From positions 13,330,195 to 13,394,194 of the forward strand of contig JABAKD010000012.1 of assembly GCA_012845835.1 (NCBI GenBank): 64,000 bases of DNA, in the 5' to 3' direction. The notes under the pieces were generated by a model. It saw nothing but the letters and a program-made list of their open reading frames with translations. It did not search any database and had not been told where the DNA came from. The stretch comes from Undaria pinnatifida. Lineage: Eukaryota; Sar; Phaeophyceae; Laminariales; Alariaceae. This document shows, one piece after another, positions 1 through 9,486 of the stretch. Position 1 is the first letter of the stretch, and every line of letters starts with the position of its first letter. A program made the position numbers and the translations under genes.

Positions 1-165
1 GAAGTGCGGGTATGTGTCACGAAACTTTACCCGCACTATACCGGGCACCCGCACTATATAAAAACCGGCCACTAAATAGGGGTATATATTGTGTCGAACG
101 ATTTCACCCGCACAATATCAGACACCCGCACTATATGACCCGCACTATATAGGGCCATCTACTAG
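1..165. repeat. Truncated repeat with CCCGCACTATATA motifs
   Basis: The motif CCCGCACTATA recurs several times in both short and long spacings, and the segment ends with CCGCACTATATAGGGCC. This resembles the terminal style (GGCCCCTCTATAGCGCC) of the small inverted-repeat elements near 45.6, 52.6 and 54.2 kb. The left end lies outside the window, so neither termini nor target duplication can be tested. It could be a diverged member of that MITE family or an unrelated subterminal repeat. Confidence 0.4.
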
Positions 166-989
166 ACGTACGTGGAGTGGAATGGTATGGTATGACTTGA
201 CCAACAAAAAAGGCGAAACCTGGGCTGATCTAAATAACCAGTACAACGATCCAACAAGCAGTGAGTGAGATTCGACGTCATGACCTCAAAAGTGAACGGA
301 ACAGCGTTTCCTTCGACAACGTGAAACAATCTTCCAGCAATATTCTACGAGAAAGATTATAAATTATTTGCTCCCAATTTCCGCTCGTATCACATTCGTT
401 CGAACTTCGAGGTGTGGCGCCGGAATGAAGGAGGGGGACACGTCTCGAAACACAGCAGCAACAGGATGCTACGCGCACAAGGAAAAAACACAATGAGGGA
501 ACCAGACACATCGTTGGGCTTAGGGATATTTCCATCGGTGTGCACCTCACGCGCACCTCACGTGAGCGGGAGCGTGGGGAGTCGTCAAGCTATCGTTGTT
601 GTTCTCACATTAACTCGCATATCAAGTTCGTGGTCACAGGACAGGCTGCACTCACTCTGGAGCTGAGGAATACCCCAGAGAAAAAACAAGCAAACCAAAG
701 GTGGAACACGCATGTATCACAGCTGACCCGATCCATGCCTCCACCAGAAACATATTGAAGTGAAATCGGGAGTCAGCCTACGATGTGCCAGGTCCATGCT
801 GGTTCATACGGCTCACTACTCGCGCCTGGAAAAACCGAGAAAGACTACCACGTAGACTATATATTGCACGTATCACTACGCACAGGTACGACAGACGCCA
901 GTCAATTGCAAAAAAGGAACAAAGGAAAGAAGATAAAGGAAAGACATTGGGAAACGAGAGAAAATTATACTACCGCTATGTAATACATA
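166..989. other. Gene-free stretch
   Basis: Nothing recognisable is seen here. Open frames on both strands are short and overlap one another, with no known domain, no convincing splice-site pair and no repeat shared with the rest of the window. Confidence 0.5.
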
Positions 990-1033
990 CAGCAGCAGCA
1001 GTAGTAGTAGGAGGCTACTGCAGCAGCAGTAGA
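990..1033. repeat. CAG/TAG trinucleotide microsatellite
   Basis: Runs of CAGCAGCAG and TAGTAGTAG are interleaved. The same compound CAG/GTA type recurs at about 6.44, 7.39, 8.4, 13.5, 19.97 and 20.6 kb and is characteristic of this genome. Confidence 0.8.
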
Positions 1034-1042
1034 GGTCCTGCA

Positions 1043-1105
1043 ATAGCGCGGGTTGCGCCAATATTGCGGGTTGCCCAAATAGTTCGGGTTGCCCCAATAA
1101 TGCCG
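1043..1105. repeat. Three-copy tandem repeat of about 19 bp
   Basis: The unit GCGGGTTGCCCCAATA (with variants) repeats three times at spacings of 18-20 bases. It is short and imperfect and does not keep one reading frame. Confidence 0.6.
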
Positions 1106-1483
1106 GCAAAATCGTTTGGCAAAACAAAAATAATTGGGAATATTTCACGTGTACGGTGGCCGTGTACGAGTAGTGCCTGCCGTTTGCAGGGTGGTTGGGG
1201 TGGTGCCAGTTTTGTTGGTAGGCACATACCAGCAGTAAAATGAGAGACCTCTACTGCTGTACGACGGCCGGTACTGCTTACTGCCGTATAGCAGTACCGA
1301 GATAATCGCGTTTTTTTTTCTAGATTGCTGGTCGACATTCTGACAGCACTCTACAGGCAGCCCTCCAGAGAGCAACCGCTCGCTGTACAATAGTCAGTGG
1401 TCAGTAGCCACGATTTGGTTAGTGGAGGGAACCGGGCAACCATACAACCATCTAGACTGTATGCTGCACATTTAGTCAAGACT

Positions 1484-1640
1484 AATATAAAAATCAAAAT
1501 ACACTCCAGCTGTGAGATCGAATATTTCGCCGAAACTCATCTTTGCAAGCTGTGTGTGATACTCCGATAGCGCGTATTACGGGTTGCGTGTCCTCATTAA
1601 GGATATAGGTCGGCGACTCCCCTTGCAACTACATATATGT
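1484..1640 (+). repeat. G-run repeat family, leader segment
   Basis: The copy starts in AATATAAAAATCAAAATACACTCC and continues through the conserved leader: AGCTGTGAGATCG, CTCATCTTTGCAAGCTGTG, ACTCCGATAGCGCGTATTACG, GTCCTCATTAAGGATATAGG. It then breaks off. Longer relatives lie at 4383, 15228, 17028, 22983 and 54728. No coding capacity is seen. Confidence 0.85.
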
Positions 1641-2984
1641 AGTTGATTGAGTACACAACCGCGGACATGTTAGCTCATCAGTTTGCACATTGATCCATTC
1701 ACATGCTGTGCGCCTTCGTCTCGTGTATCCGGCGTGGGAGCGTAGGAGTGTTTCCCGGCCGAATTTTGATATGTTTTTCGGATTTTACCAGGTAGGGCTC
1801 CAGCACATTGATTGGTGTGACCATGTGACCCATGTACTCCAGACGTGACAACAACAAAAAGCAACCGTTACACTGAGAGCGAGGCTGCCCCGGAACTCAC
1901 CTAGCTTTGATGCGTCTCGCTTCGATGCCAGAACAGATGACCCTGCCATGGCGTGCCGTGCCTGCAACGGAGAGGGGGCAGTGGTCGGTTGTGGATCAGG
2001 CTTTTGGTCCGGTATAGGGAACGGCCAGGATCTTCGCTGCTTTCGCTGCAGGCGAAACGACAGCATTTATTTTACGTTGCACCAGCGGCTGCAAAGTGCT
2101 GCAAAATACAAGTACTTGTTTCTACTTTCCATCCAGCTCAACTCGTAAATAATGAGAGGAGGCTTCACCCTCAGCGACCTCCTCTGTTCTGGACAAGGCC
2201 TGGTCACAAACCCAGGGTGTCCCCTTCCCCCCGGTACGCGCTTCCCCCTTGATCGGAGACAGGGTACATTATTATTCGCATTGCTCGTCGATAAGCATCA
2301 TCGGCATCATCTATTGACACATCGTCGAGAGAAAATAGTAAGCAGGTCGTCAAAAGCTCGTCAACTGATTAAAAACAACCAGGTATTACACGCATACGAC
2401 TGCTGTCAAAGAACCTCCCAAGGATGCAAGTCTACAAAAATGAACGCACGCGATTATTGTGAACAACCACCTGGCGACATGAGGATGATGGATGATGATA
2501 ACACCCATTCAAACGCTCCATGACCCCTCAGAGGTGAGCAATGTCACGTTGTGGATGCGTGGAATGCACGCACAACGCCGGGCGACAGATCAAAGAGAAC
2601 AACAGCAGTACTAGTGCACAAATAAACAGAGTAATGTACTATGTATTGCTGCACAGGAGCATACTTGGACTCCAAAAAGAGTGGTGTGAGTGTGCCTTTG
2701 CATTACATCAAGAGCCGAAGAAAGATCACTTCGGAACAGTAGCGATCGAGGTCCACCGCAGTTCCCATCATGACTCGACAGCACTAACAACCCGAGCATA
2801 GGGCCTGGGCTGGACCGCCGCTGGTCTGCCACATACACAGGGAGTACACAGGGACTTGCGTACGAACCCGGTAGACGCAAGCAGGCCACTCCAAAAGTCA
2901 CACTCAACACTTTTTGTTTCATGCACAAGAGATTGGACAAGCACAACGGTTAGACCGCGAGTTTGATTTTACTCGAAAAAAATT
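1641..2984. other. Gene-free or unrecognised stretch
   Basis: No confident gene is seen. A short plus-strand frame at 1948-2148 begins with a CRACNGEG string like one DnaJ-type zinc-finger repeat, followed by a later CFRC. The remaining repeats of that domain are absent, so it is not called. No shared repeats were noticed apart from the start of the next block. Confidence 0.4.
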
Positions 2985-4382
2985 ATAAAAATACAAACAC
3001 AGCTTGCAAAGATGAGTATTGACCCGAAATTCGTCCAACTCGAGGCTAACGTCCTTGAAATATTTTTATTAGATAAATAAAATACAGTTCAGCTGAGAGA
3101 TGGAAGATTTTGTCGAAACTCATCTTTGCAAGCTGTGTGATACTCCGATCGCTCGTATTACGGGTTGTGTGTCCTCACCAAGGATATAGGTCGGCGACTC
3201 TCCTTGGAACTACAGTGTAGCTATCAGGGTCAACAGGGTGATGTTAGTCAGTCTGTGCGCGGAAACTGAAAAACCCGTTTTTGAGGGGGACAAAATCTGA
3301 CAGGTGTGGCACGAAATGCATCATCAGTTTATCAAGTGTATCCTGTAAGTTGTATAACCGGTGAGGGGAGGGCAGTTTATCATGTATATCCTGTAAGTCG
3401 TGTAACCAGTGAGGAAAGGGCGGAGTGTTCGAGGGGGTTGGGGGGGGGGGGGGGCAAAAGATTGTTAAACAGCTTTAGGTCGCATAGCCGTAGGGGTTTG
3501 CAATACGCGTGGTGCTAGGTTTAGGTGATGGTGCGGGTCGTGGGGAAGGAGGGGGCGTTGGGGGGTGAGGGGGGGCTTCAATTGGAGCAGAGGCATGGGT
3601 GGCTCTAGAAAGATGATGAGGTGATTCCGATGTTAGGTGGAGCGTTTGAGCAAGAGGGAGAAAAAAAAAAAACGAGGGGGGGAAAGGGGGGAAGAAGGTG
3701 TTTGGGGGCGTTTGGAGGGAAGTCGTTTTTAACAGGTTCAGGTCGCATATATATGTAATAATACGCGCGATCGGAGTATCACACCCAGCTTGCAAAGATG
3801 AGTTTCGACAAATATTCGAGCTCACAGCTGGAGTGTATTTTCATTTTTTATAATATGTAGGGGCTTGCTGTACGCGTGGTGGTAGGTCTAGGCGATCGTG
3901 CGGGTGGTGGGGAAGGAGGGCGGCGTTGTGGGGGGGCAGGGGGGGGGGATTAAAGCTACGTCATGGATGGCTGGAAAGATAATGACGTGATATCAATTGC
4001 GTAGAATTAAATCTAGTACTCTGGCCGATTTCGATTTTAGGAGGGTGGTTTGATCAAGAGGGAACGGGGGAAAAAAAGGGGGGGAGGGGTGGGGCGGGGG
4101 GGGGGGGGGGGGGGGGGCGGCGAAAATGAAATGGAGCTACGGCATGGATGGCTAGAGAGACAATAAGGTGATGTCAGCTGGCTGGTAGTGTTTTACTACT
4201 CTGCTGGCAGATTTTGATTTTAGGTGGGGCGTTTGAACAAGAGGGATCGGGGGGGGGGGGGGGGGGGCGCGGGACACCACGTAACATGTGACATGTGCGC
4301 GGAAACGTTACATCCTTGAAGGGGACAAATCTGACGGTTGTAGCAAGAATACATCCCTTTATATCACCTGTGCCTGGTATTC
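2985..4382 (+). repeat. G-run repeat block, degenerate and composite
   Basis: A short reversed leader piece (about 2985-3030) precedes a plus-strand leader from about 3064 (TAAAATACAGTTCAGCTGAG). Next come two copies of the GTTTATCA(A/T)GTATATCCTGTAAGT segment, a G-run, and two modules carrying GGTGCTAGGTYTAGG (3511 and 3878). Further G-runs follow at about 3436, 3937, 4077 and 4247. The block closes with the GTGCGCGGAAAC..GGGGACAAATCTGACGG segment and CCCTTTATATCACCTG, as in the blocks ending near 16.56 and 56.4 kb. No protein is encoded; long frames here are poly-Gly or poly-Pro artefacts. Confidence 0.8.
3751..3857 (-). mobile_element. Nested ~107-bp MITE-like unit
   Basis: This is the leader unit of the G-run family in reverse orientation. 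It sits exactly at the CATA|TGTAGGGG junction of a module that is uninterrupted at 3486 and 15730. The ends CATATATATG...TAATA and ...TTTTTATAATATG form a short imperfect inverted repeat. The same junction holds the unit in plus orientation at about 16018-16103. The MITE reading is an inference from this position and the ends. Confidence 0.5.
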
Positions 4383-4672
4383 GTATTGTTTATTATTATA
4401 AAAATTAAAATACACTCCAGCTGTGAGATCGAAGATTTCGTCGAAACTCATCTTTGCAAGCTGTGTGTGATACTCCGATCGCGCGCATTACGAGTTGTGT
4501 GTCCTCATTAAGGATATAGGTCGGCGGCTCCCCTTACAACTACAGTGTAGCTATCAGGGTCAACAGGATGATTTTAGTCAGTCTGTGCGCGGAAACTATA
4601 AAACCCTTTTCTGAGGGGGACAAAATCTGACAGCTGTGAAGGGAAAGGGGGGCCTGGTTTTGATCAAAAGCA
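4383..4672 (+). repeat. G-run repeat family, leader copy
   Basis: The copy starts TATTATTATAAAAATTAAAA and runs through the full leader to GAGGGGGACAAAATCTGACAGCTGTGAAGGGAAAG and GGGGGCCTGGTTTTGATCAAAAG, then changes to unrelated DNA. It closely matches the leaders at 17028, 22983 and 54728. Confidence 0.85.
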
Positions 4673-5459
4673 TTATTCTAGCAGATTTGATTAGCATATA
4701 TGTAGTCTATAGGTCTATACACGAGCTGCGGTAGTACTACTACTAGGTAGTATATTTCACAGGAAATTGGAAATTTGTGTTTTGAAAAGATACAGCAGCA
4801 ACGAAAAACGTGCAGCATGTTCGAATTCCGATTACATGCCACTCTTCATCATTCGTGAATGCTAGACTGGAGAGGAAGAACGATCTGGCAAGCAAACAAG
4901 GAACTCGAAAAAAAAGTAGACGCGAACGCTCCCTGAATGCAAAACATCGTGCGTCCTACTCTCTCTCACATTCTTCCTTGGAATGCTTACCGTCGTCGAG
5001 TCCTCTTCTACCTGTCACGTAGACAATTGTCAAGCAATACCATTCATCTTGAGCTGCGAAGGTGGGTGGTTTCCCCCCTCGTTTTGCTTTCCAGCTCAGC
5101 GCCAAAATGCTACAAACCACATATCAATTTTCCTGCTACTGGTGGCATTGTTGTCTAACATTGGCATTACAAGATACCAAGTTACACAGTACCTGCAACC
5201 AGAAACCTCTGCAATACGACTGCTGTAATGTACTCATAGACATGAGAGCAAACAAAAAGCAGCAGGCAGCTGATACGACACAAAAAGATACCTCGGGAAA
5301 TTTACGGGCAATCCCCGGACCATCGACCCCGCGCGGGCATCTCCGAGCAAGGGCACTGGCGCGAAACATCAAACCCCATGTATCCACCGCCCTACGGTAG
5401 ACCTAGACTTGCCCTGATGAGCCTAGACCTACAGCTAGTTTGTAATATACGCCGCTCAC
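4673..5459. other. Intergenic or intronic DNA
   Basis: No repeat or domain is recognised. If the exon at 5460-5600 is real, part of this stretch would be its first intron. No downstream exon could be chosen. Confidence 0.35.
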
Positions 5460-5600
5460 CGTCTCCCGGAGGCCAGGCGAAGCCGAGGGCGAGGTGGTGG
5501 TGTGAGAGTCCTTGGACAAGCCAGTCAATCCGAGGAGCACACCGAAAACCAGGCAGCAGGACAGCAGCGCCAGAGAAGCAGGCTTCGAAAAGAAGGCCAT
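5460..5600 (-). CDS. Possible first exon of a secreted or membrane protein
   Basis: The minus strand encodes 47 residues from an ATG at 5600. The N-terminus is MAFFSKPASLALLSCC, followed by a hydrophobic run to about residue 28 and then a Ser/Thr-rich segment. That is the shape of a signal peptide or type II signal anchor. The frame meets GAGACG|GTGAGC at 5460/5459, a good splice donor in phase 0. Without splicing it would run 18 more codons to a stop. No downstream exon was identified, so the function is unknown. Against it: the window is repeat-rich, one hydrophobic run can arise by chance, and codon use cannot be compared with known neighbours. Confidence 0.3.
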
Positions 5601-6440
5601 GGTGTAGTTGTGTAGCTGCTGTAGCGAGGTGCAGTAGAAGTAGAGGCTCGACCTTCGCTGTCCTTTGCCTCGTCTTTTGTTGCTTTGGGGTTGTTTGCGT
5701 GTGTTGCTGGTGGTCGGGATTGGAGGGGGGACGGAGGGTGTAGTGGGGTGTTGCGGGACTAGATTGAGAGTGGTCGACTGTGGTCAGCAGGTAAACGCAG
5801 CGACACTCTCCACCTAAAAGTCATCTCAATTCGCCGACCGCATTAAATGATTCGAAAATTCAAAATCCAACGACATTTCATCTTCCATACGTGTGTGTCC
5901 GATGCCGTCTTCGGGAAGACACCTGCGGAACACCTATTATCATTATACATAGGATAGTATTAATAGTGTGGGGTATTTCTCTGACTACTTCAATACGTTT
6001 GATGTGAGTTCGACGGAACGAGTGATCCATACTCACTCTATAATGGTAAAAACAATTGTGATGTTTTCGCTTGTTTGTTTGTTGTGTAGGAGGTGTTGGT
6101 TGGAAACGACGACGGTTGCAACTTGCGTGCACACAATTTACAAAGTTGCAACGTTACGTTTTTTTGTCAGTACTGCTGTAGTCTATATTTTACACGAGTA
6201 TATATGCGACTGCACGGTTTCGCACCCATGCACGTGTTCTTGATGGAGATAAAAAATTGCTTTGAAATTATTTTTTTGGATCCTGTCAAATAATGACATC
6301 ATACGAAAGGGTTGCGAATATAGCCCAAACGGCGAAATGCCACAAGCAAGCGTGCTCGTTGAGACCCAGCAGGTTGGATCTTCGGGCACACTTTGTCGTT
6401 GGCCACACAGATAGTCTCAGCAATAAAAAAAATGCCACCA
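5601..6440. other. Gene-free stretch
   Basis: AT-rich in its second half. No domain, repeat or paired splice signals stand out. Confidence 0.4.
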
Positions 6441-6532
6441 CTACAGCAGTAATACTGCAACAGCAGTACCAGTAGTATCGTGGTAGTACATACACTGCAG
6501 CATGCTGCTGTGCTGCTGCTGCTGTTGCTCCC
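6441..6532. repeat. Compound CAG/CTG/GTA microsatellite
   Basis: Interleaved ACAGCAGTA, CAGTAGTA and CTGCTGCTG runs. The short frames across it are poly-Leu, poly-Gln or poly-Cys artefacts. Confidence 0.75.
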
Positions 6533-6617
6533 GCGTACATATAATAATACTCCCGAGATAGAAGAGACTACTTCCTGGCCCGGGAAATACGAGCAGAGCA
6601 TGTATATTCGGACATAT

Positions 6618-6815
6618 ATTATGAAAATTATAATACACTCCAGCTGTGAGATCGAATATTTTGTCGAAACTCATCTTTGCAAGCTGTGTGATACTCCGAT
6701 CGCGCGTATTACGGGTTGTGTGTCCTCATTAAGGACATGGGTCGGCGACTCCCCTTGCAACTACAGTGTAGCTACCAGGGTCAACAGGGTGATGTTGGGC
6801 AGTCTGTGCGCGGTA
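6618..6815 (+). repeat. G-run repeat family, leader segment
   Basis: The copy starts TATTATGAAAATTATAATACACTCC and is colinear with the family leader up to AGTCTGTGCGCGG, where it stops abruptly. No G-run follows. Confidence 0.85.
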
Positions 6816-7139
6816 TACGGAGCAACGAGCAGTAGTTCATGTGTTGTTGCATCGTATCATCTGTCACATCATACTTTGCGCTCTGTTTTTCTGGATGTGT
6901 AGAGGTTGTCTCAAAAGCCATCGAAAAAGTCATCGAATCGCTTCAAAGAAAGGGCTGTTTCATTGTTGTTTCGTACCGCCTAATAATAAAACTGGTCAGG
7001 TGGGGTTTGAAAAAAACGAAATACGGCAGCACAGCAGAGCAGCAGCAGCTGATTTGAATTTGAATATATTCGTCCACATGTACGTATGTGTCGCATAGGT
7101 GTGGACTTAGCACTATGGACGGTTATCACTTGTTATAAA
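6816..7139. other. Gene-free stretch
   Basis: No recognisable gene or repeat, apart from a small CAG-like run near 7035. Confidence 0.4.
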
Positions 7140-7372
7140 AACCAAGAGCGACGAAGGGCGATCGAGCAACGGCGGGCGAGCGACGAAGGGGACCAAAGGC
7201 CGCCTGACGGCGGCGGCGGGCGAGCGACGAAGGGCGAGCAAGCCATCGGGCGACGGCGGGCGATCGACGACGGTGCCAGCCTGTGCTATTAATACTACAT
7301 ACAGCAGGACGTCGGTAGTACCTGGTGCAGACGGTGGGCGAGCGACGGCGGGCGAGCGACGACGGGGCCACC
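7140..7372. repeat. GC-rich tandem repeat, GGCGGGCGAGCGACGA type
   Basis: The motif CGACGGCGGGCGAGCGACGA and its variants recur at least eight times with irregular spacing, interrupted near 7290-7330 by a CAG/GTA stretch. Reading frames across it are Arg/Ala/Gly-rich on both strands, as expected for a repeat rather than a gene. Confidence 0.7.
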
Positions 7373-7380
7373 CTGTCTAA

Positions 7381-7520
7381 CTACTACAACAGCAGGACCT
7401 GAGTAGTACCTGGTACAATACAGCAGTAGTACAGAGCACAGCGCACAGCCGAAAAAAAGCCGTCCAACCCAACAGCAGGACGTAGTACCTAGTACATACA
7501 GCAGTAGTAGCAGTAGTACC
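7381..7520. repeat. CAG/GTA compound microsatellite
   Basis: ACAGCAGTAGTAC and AGTAGTACCTGGTAC motifs recur across 140 bases. Low complexity, non-coding. Confidence 0.65.
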
Positions 7521-8400
7521 GCACAACACGGCAGGAACAAAAAGTCCACCAACTACCCTCCCCATGAACCTACACGATGTGTGCATGTGTGCACGGCAAT
7601 AGGAACAGACCTCCAACCGACCCACCCAGCCAATCAGATGGCGTCCTGGGGGCGTGACGAACGCTGAAATAGAAATAGTACCAGGTACCTGGATTTATTT
7701 GACCATGATGAAGTAACAAGGTATACCTGATTTCGACCTTCACTATGTAATGTATCCTTAAAACCTACCCATCATGGTTCCACTCTGCCCCGAAATGTTT
7801 TTTGGCCTAGTCGAGACTCGCGTGCATGCTGCGCTCGCGATGCATGCCGCCCTCGCCGCGCTCGGCGCCATCTTCCAAGCTTTCCCTGCTCAAGCTTTCC
7901 CTGCTCTATGTCCCTGTGAGCCCCGTCCCCCGCGCGGAGAGATGCAAGCCGTGTCCTGTGGCGCTCGTTCCAACACGCGGCTGCTCGGCTTCCAGGTCGC
8001 AGCCTCTTGATTTTCTCAAGTCTGCTCTATCCGGAAACATAATTCCGGCATTCGAAACGATCCTTACATTCGGACACGGCCAGGTTATCCCGCAAATAAA
8101 ATCAACACACCGCCCCAACGACGCCCAGACGCTTTCGTTCGTGCCTCGACGAGCACGCGCTCGCCCGGCGGGAAAGCGCCGGTTTACCGTTGTCTGCGCC
8201 CATGCTCACGAACCCACGGCGAGATCCGCGCCAGTAGCGGCCCAGGGCGGCGCGCCCCCAAACCCCTATACTAATCCGAAGTGAATACAAAATCGACATA
8301 ATACATGCATCAACATCAGCAACAACACCAACAACCGCACCAACATCAACAACAGATAATTTGCGTTTACTGACTGCACGCAGCTTGCGAAACAACAGCA
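7521..8400. other. Gene-free or unrecognised stretch
   Basis: A 152-codon plus frame (7826-8284) and overlapping frames on both strands lie in GC-richer DNA. None has a recognisable domain or convincing start. Near 8300-8350 there is a CAACA/ACCAACA simple repeat. Confidence 0.35.
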
Positions 8401-8620
8401 CCAGCAGTAGTAGTAGTCTATGGTACCATATGTTATCATATACCAGTAGTACATACCGGAGTATTTCGTCCCTGGTGTTGTACCGGCGTACTGCTGCTGC
8501 TGCTTGTAGCGGTACAGCAGAAGAACACGTATCATACTATCTGTAGTACTTGAAAGGGGAGGATACATCAGAGTTTGGGAAGGCCAAGGTCTAGACTACA
8601 GTAGTAGTAGTAGTAGTGTC
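8401..8620. repeat. AGTAGTAGT/CTGCTG microsatellites
   Basis: Separate (AGT)n and (CTG)n tracts lie near 8404, 8503 and 8600. They belong to the trinucleotide type scattered through the window. Confidence 0.65.
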
Positions 8621-8946
8621 CAGGTTAAAGCCAACAAAAAAAATAAAGTCCCTGATTTTATTACATACCAGTAATGCGTTTTTACCAACAAACTGCACCT
8701 ACCTCTCGTCTTTTGTGGTGTGTATGTACCTGGTAGTCTAGTTGCCGTGGTTTCGTTTCGCAAAAAAAAAAATATGCCACAGGTAAGTAGGGGGGGGGGG
8801 GGGTGAAGATCTTTACTTTTAGCATGAAGATGTTATCGATATGCTGTGTTTCGTGTCGTCGGCTGCTTTCAGCAGCCCCAAAAAACGAAAAAACGCTCGG
8901 AGTCATGGAAATATTGTAACTATAACAAAGTATTCCAGTACAAATA
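8621..8946. other. Gene-free flank of the gypsy element
   Basis: Contains a 13-14-base G-run near 8790 and an A-run near 8761. No gene was seen. Confidence 0.4.
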
Positions 8947-9217
8947 TGTTAAACGGCCTCGAAAGGCCTAAGGCCTGCAATCATCTGGTTTGGTGAGTGA
9001 TTGGCCGTTTTTGTATGATAGGATGGCGTTTTCTACTAGGGATAGTAAGGAAATGAAACCGAGGCATGCGCCTCAGCTGTCAGATGCTGTCCGGGGCTTC
9101 AGTGGAAACTAATAAAGCTACGTCTCTACTAAGGCTAAGAAAGTCAGTACTCGTCGAGGACCTCCTGAATGAGCAGACCTGCAGGGACACTCTGTGCCCC
9201 CGCTCAGTAACTTAACA
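8947..9217 (+). repeat. 5' LTR of gypsy element
   Basis: 271 bp with ends TGTTAA and TTAACA. It aligns with the 3' LTR over GAAATGAAACCGAGGCATGC and TACTCGTCGAGGACCT, with small indels. Confidence 0.9.
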
Positions 9218-9221
9218 AATG

Positions 9222-9310
9222 TGGTCGACGGCAGGACACGAACCTGCGCGTGAAAACACAATGGGTTTCGAATCCACGCCGCCATGCGTTATATCTCTTT
9301 GGACCGGCCG
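9222..9310 (-). other. tRNA-Ser(CGA)-like sequence at the primer-binding site
   Basis: Four bases after the LTR comes TGGTCGACGGCAGGACAC, a primer-binding site. Read on the minus strand, complementarity to a serine tRNA continues far beyond the usual length. There is a T-arm GCAGG-TTCGTGT-CCTGC, a variable arm TGTGTTTTCACG, and an anticodon loop TTCGAAA with anticodon CGA flanked by partly pairing stems. The 3' end carries CCA, although the discriminator base seems to be missing. The D-arm and 5' acceptor half are only weakly recognisable. Since CCA is not encoded in eukaryotic tRNA genes, this looks like a reverse-transcribed tRNA primer rather than a tRNA gene. Confidence 0.65.
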
Positions 9311-9486
9311 TCGGTCCTTCCGCCCGACTTTTTGCGCGCTACCCCTAGCACAAACGTCGATTGCCTCTCAGATATCCAGGAGCGTACGGGTAAAGGTCGA
9401 TTACATACAACAGACGACGACATCGTCCTACTCGTCCGTAACCCGACACCGCCGCCGATAAGGCCTAACAAACACAACTCTGCGGG

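Noticed and set aside
1948-2148. Possible DnaJ-type zinc finger (CRACNGEG, CFRC)
   Set aside because: Only one CxxCxGxG repeat and one CxxC occur. A real domain needs four repeats with fixed spacing.
7826-8284. 152-codon frame as a gene
   Set aside because: Overlaps frames on both strands, with Ala/Arg/Pro composition typical of GC-rich non-coding DNA and no domain.
9222-9310. A functional tRNA-Ser gene on the minus strand
   Set aside because: The 5' half is poorly formed, CCA is present in the DNA, and it lies exactly at an LTR primer site.
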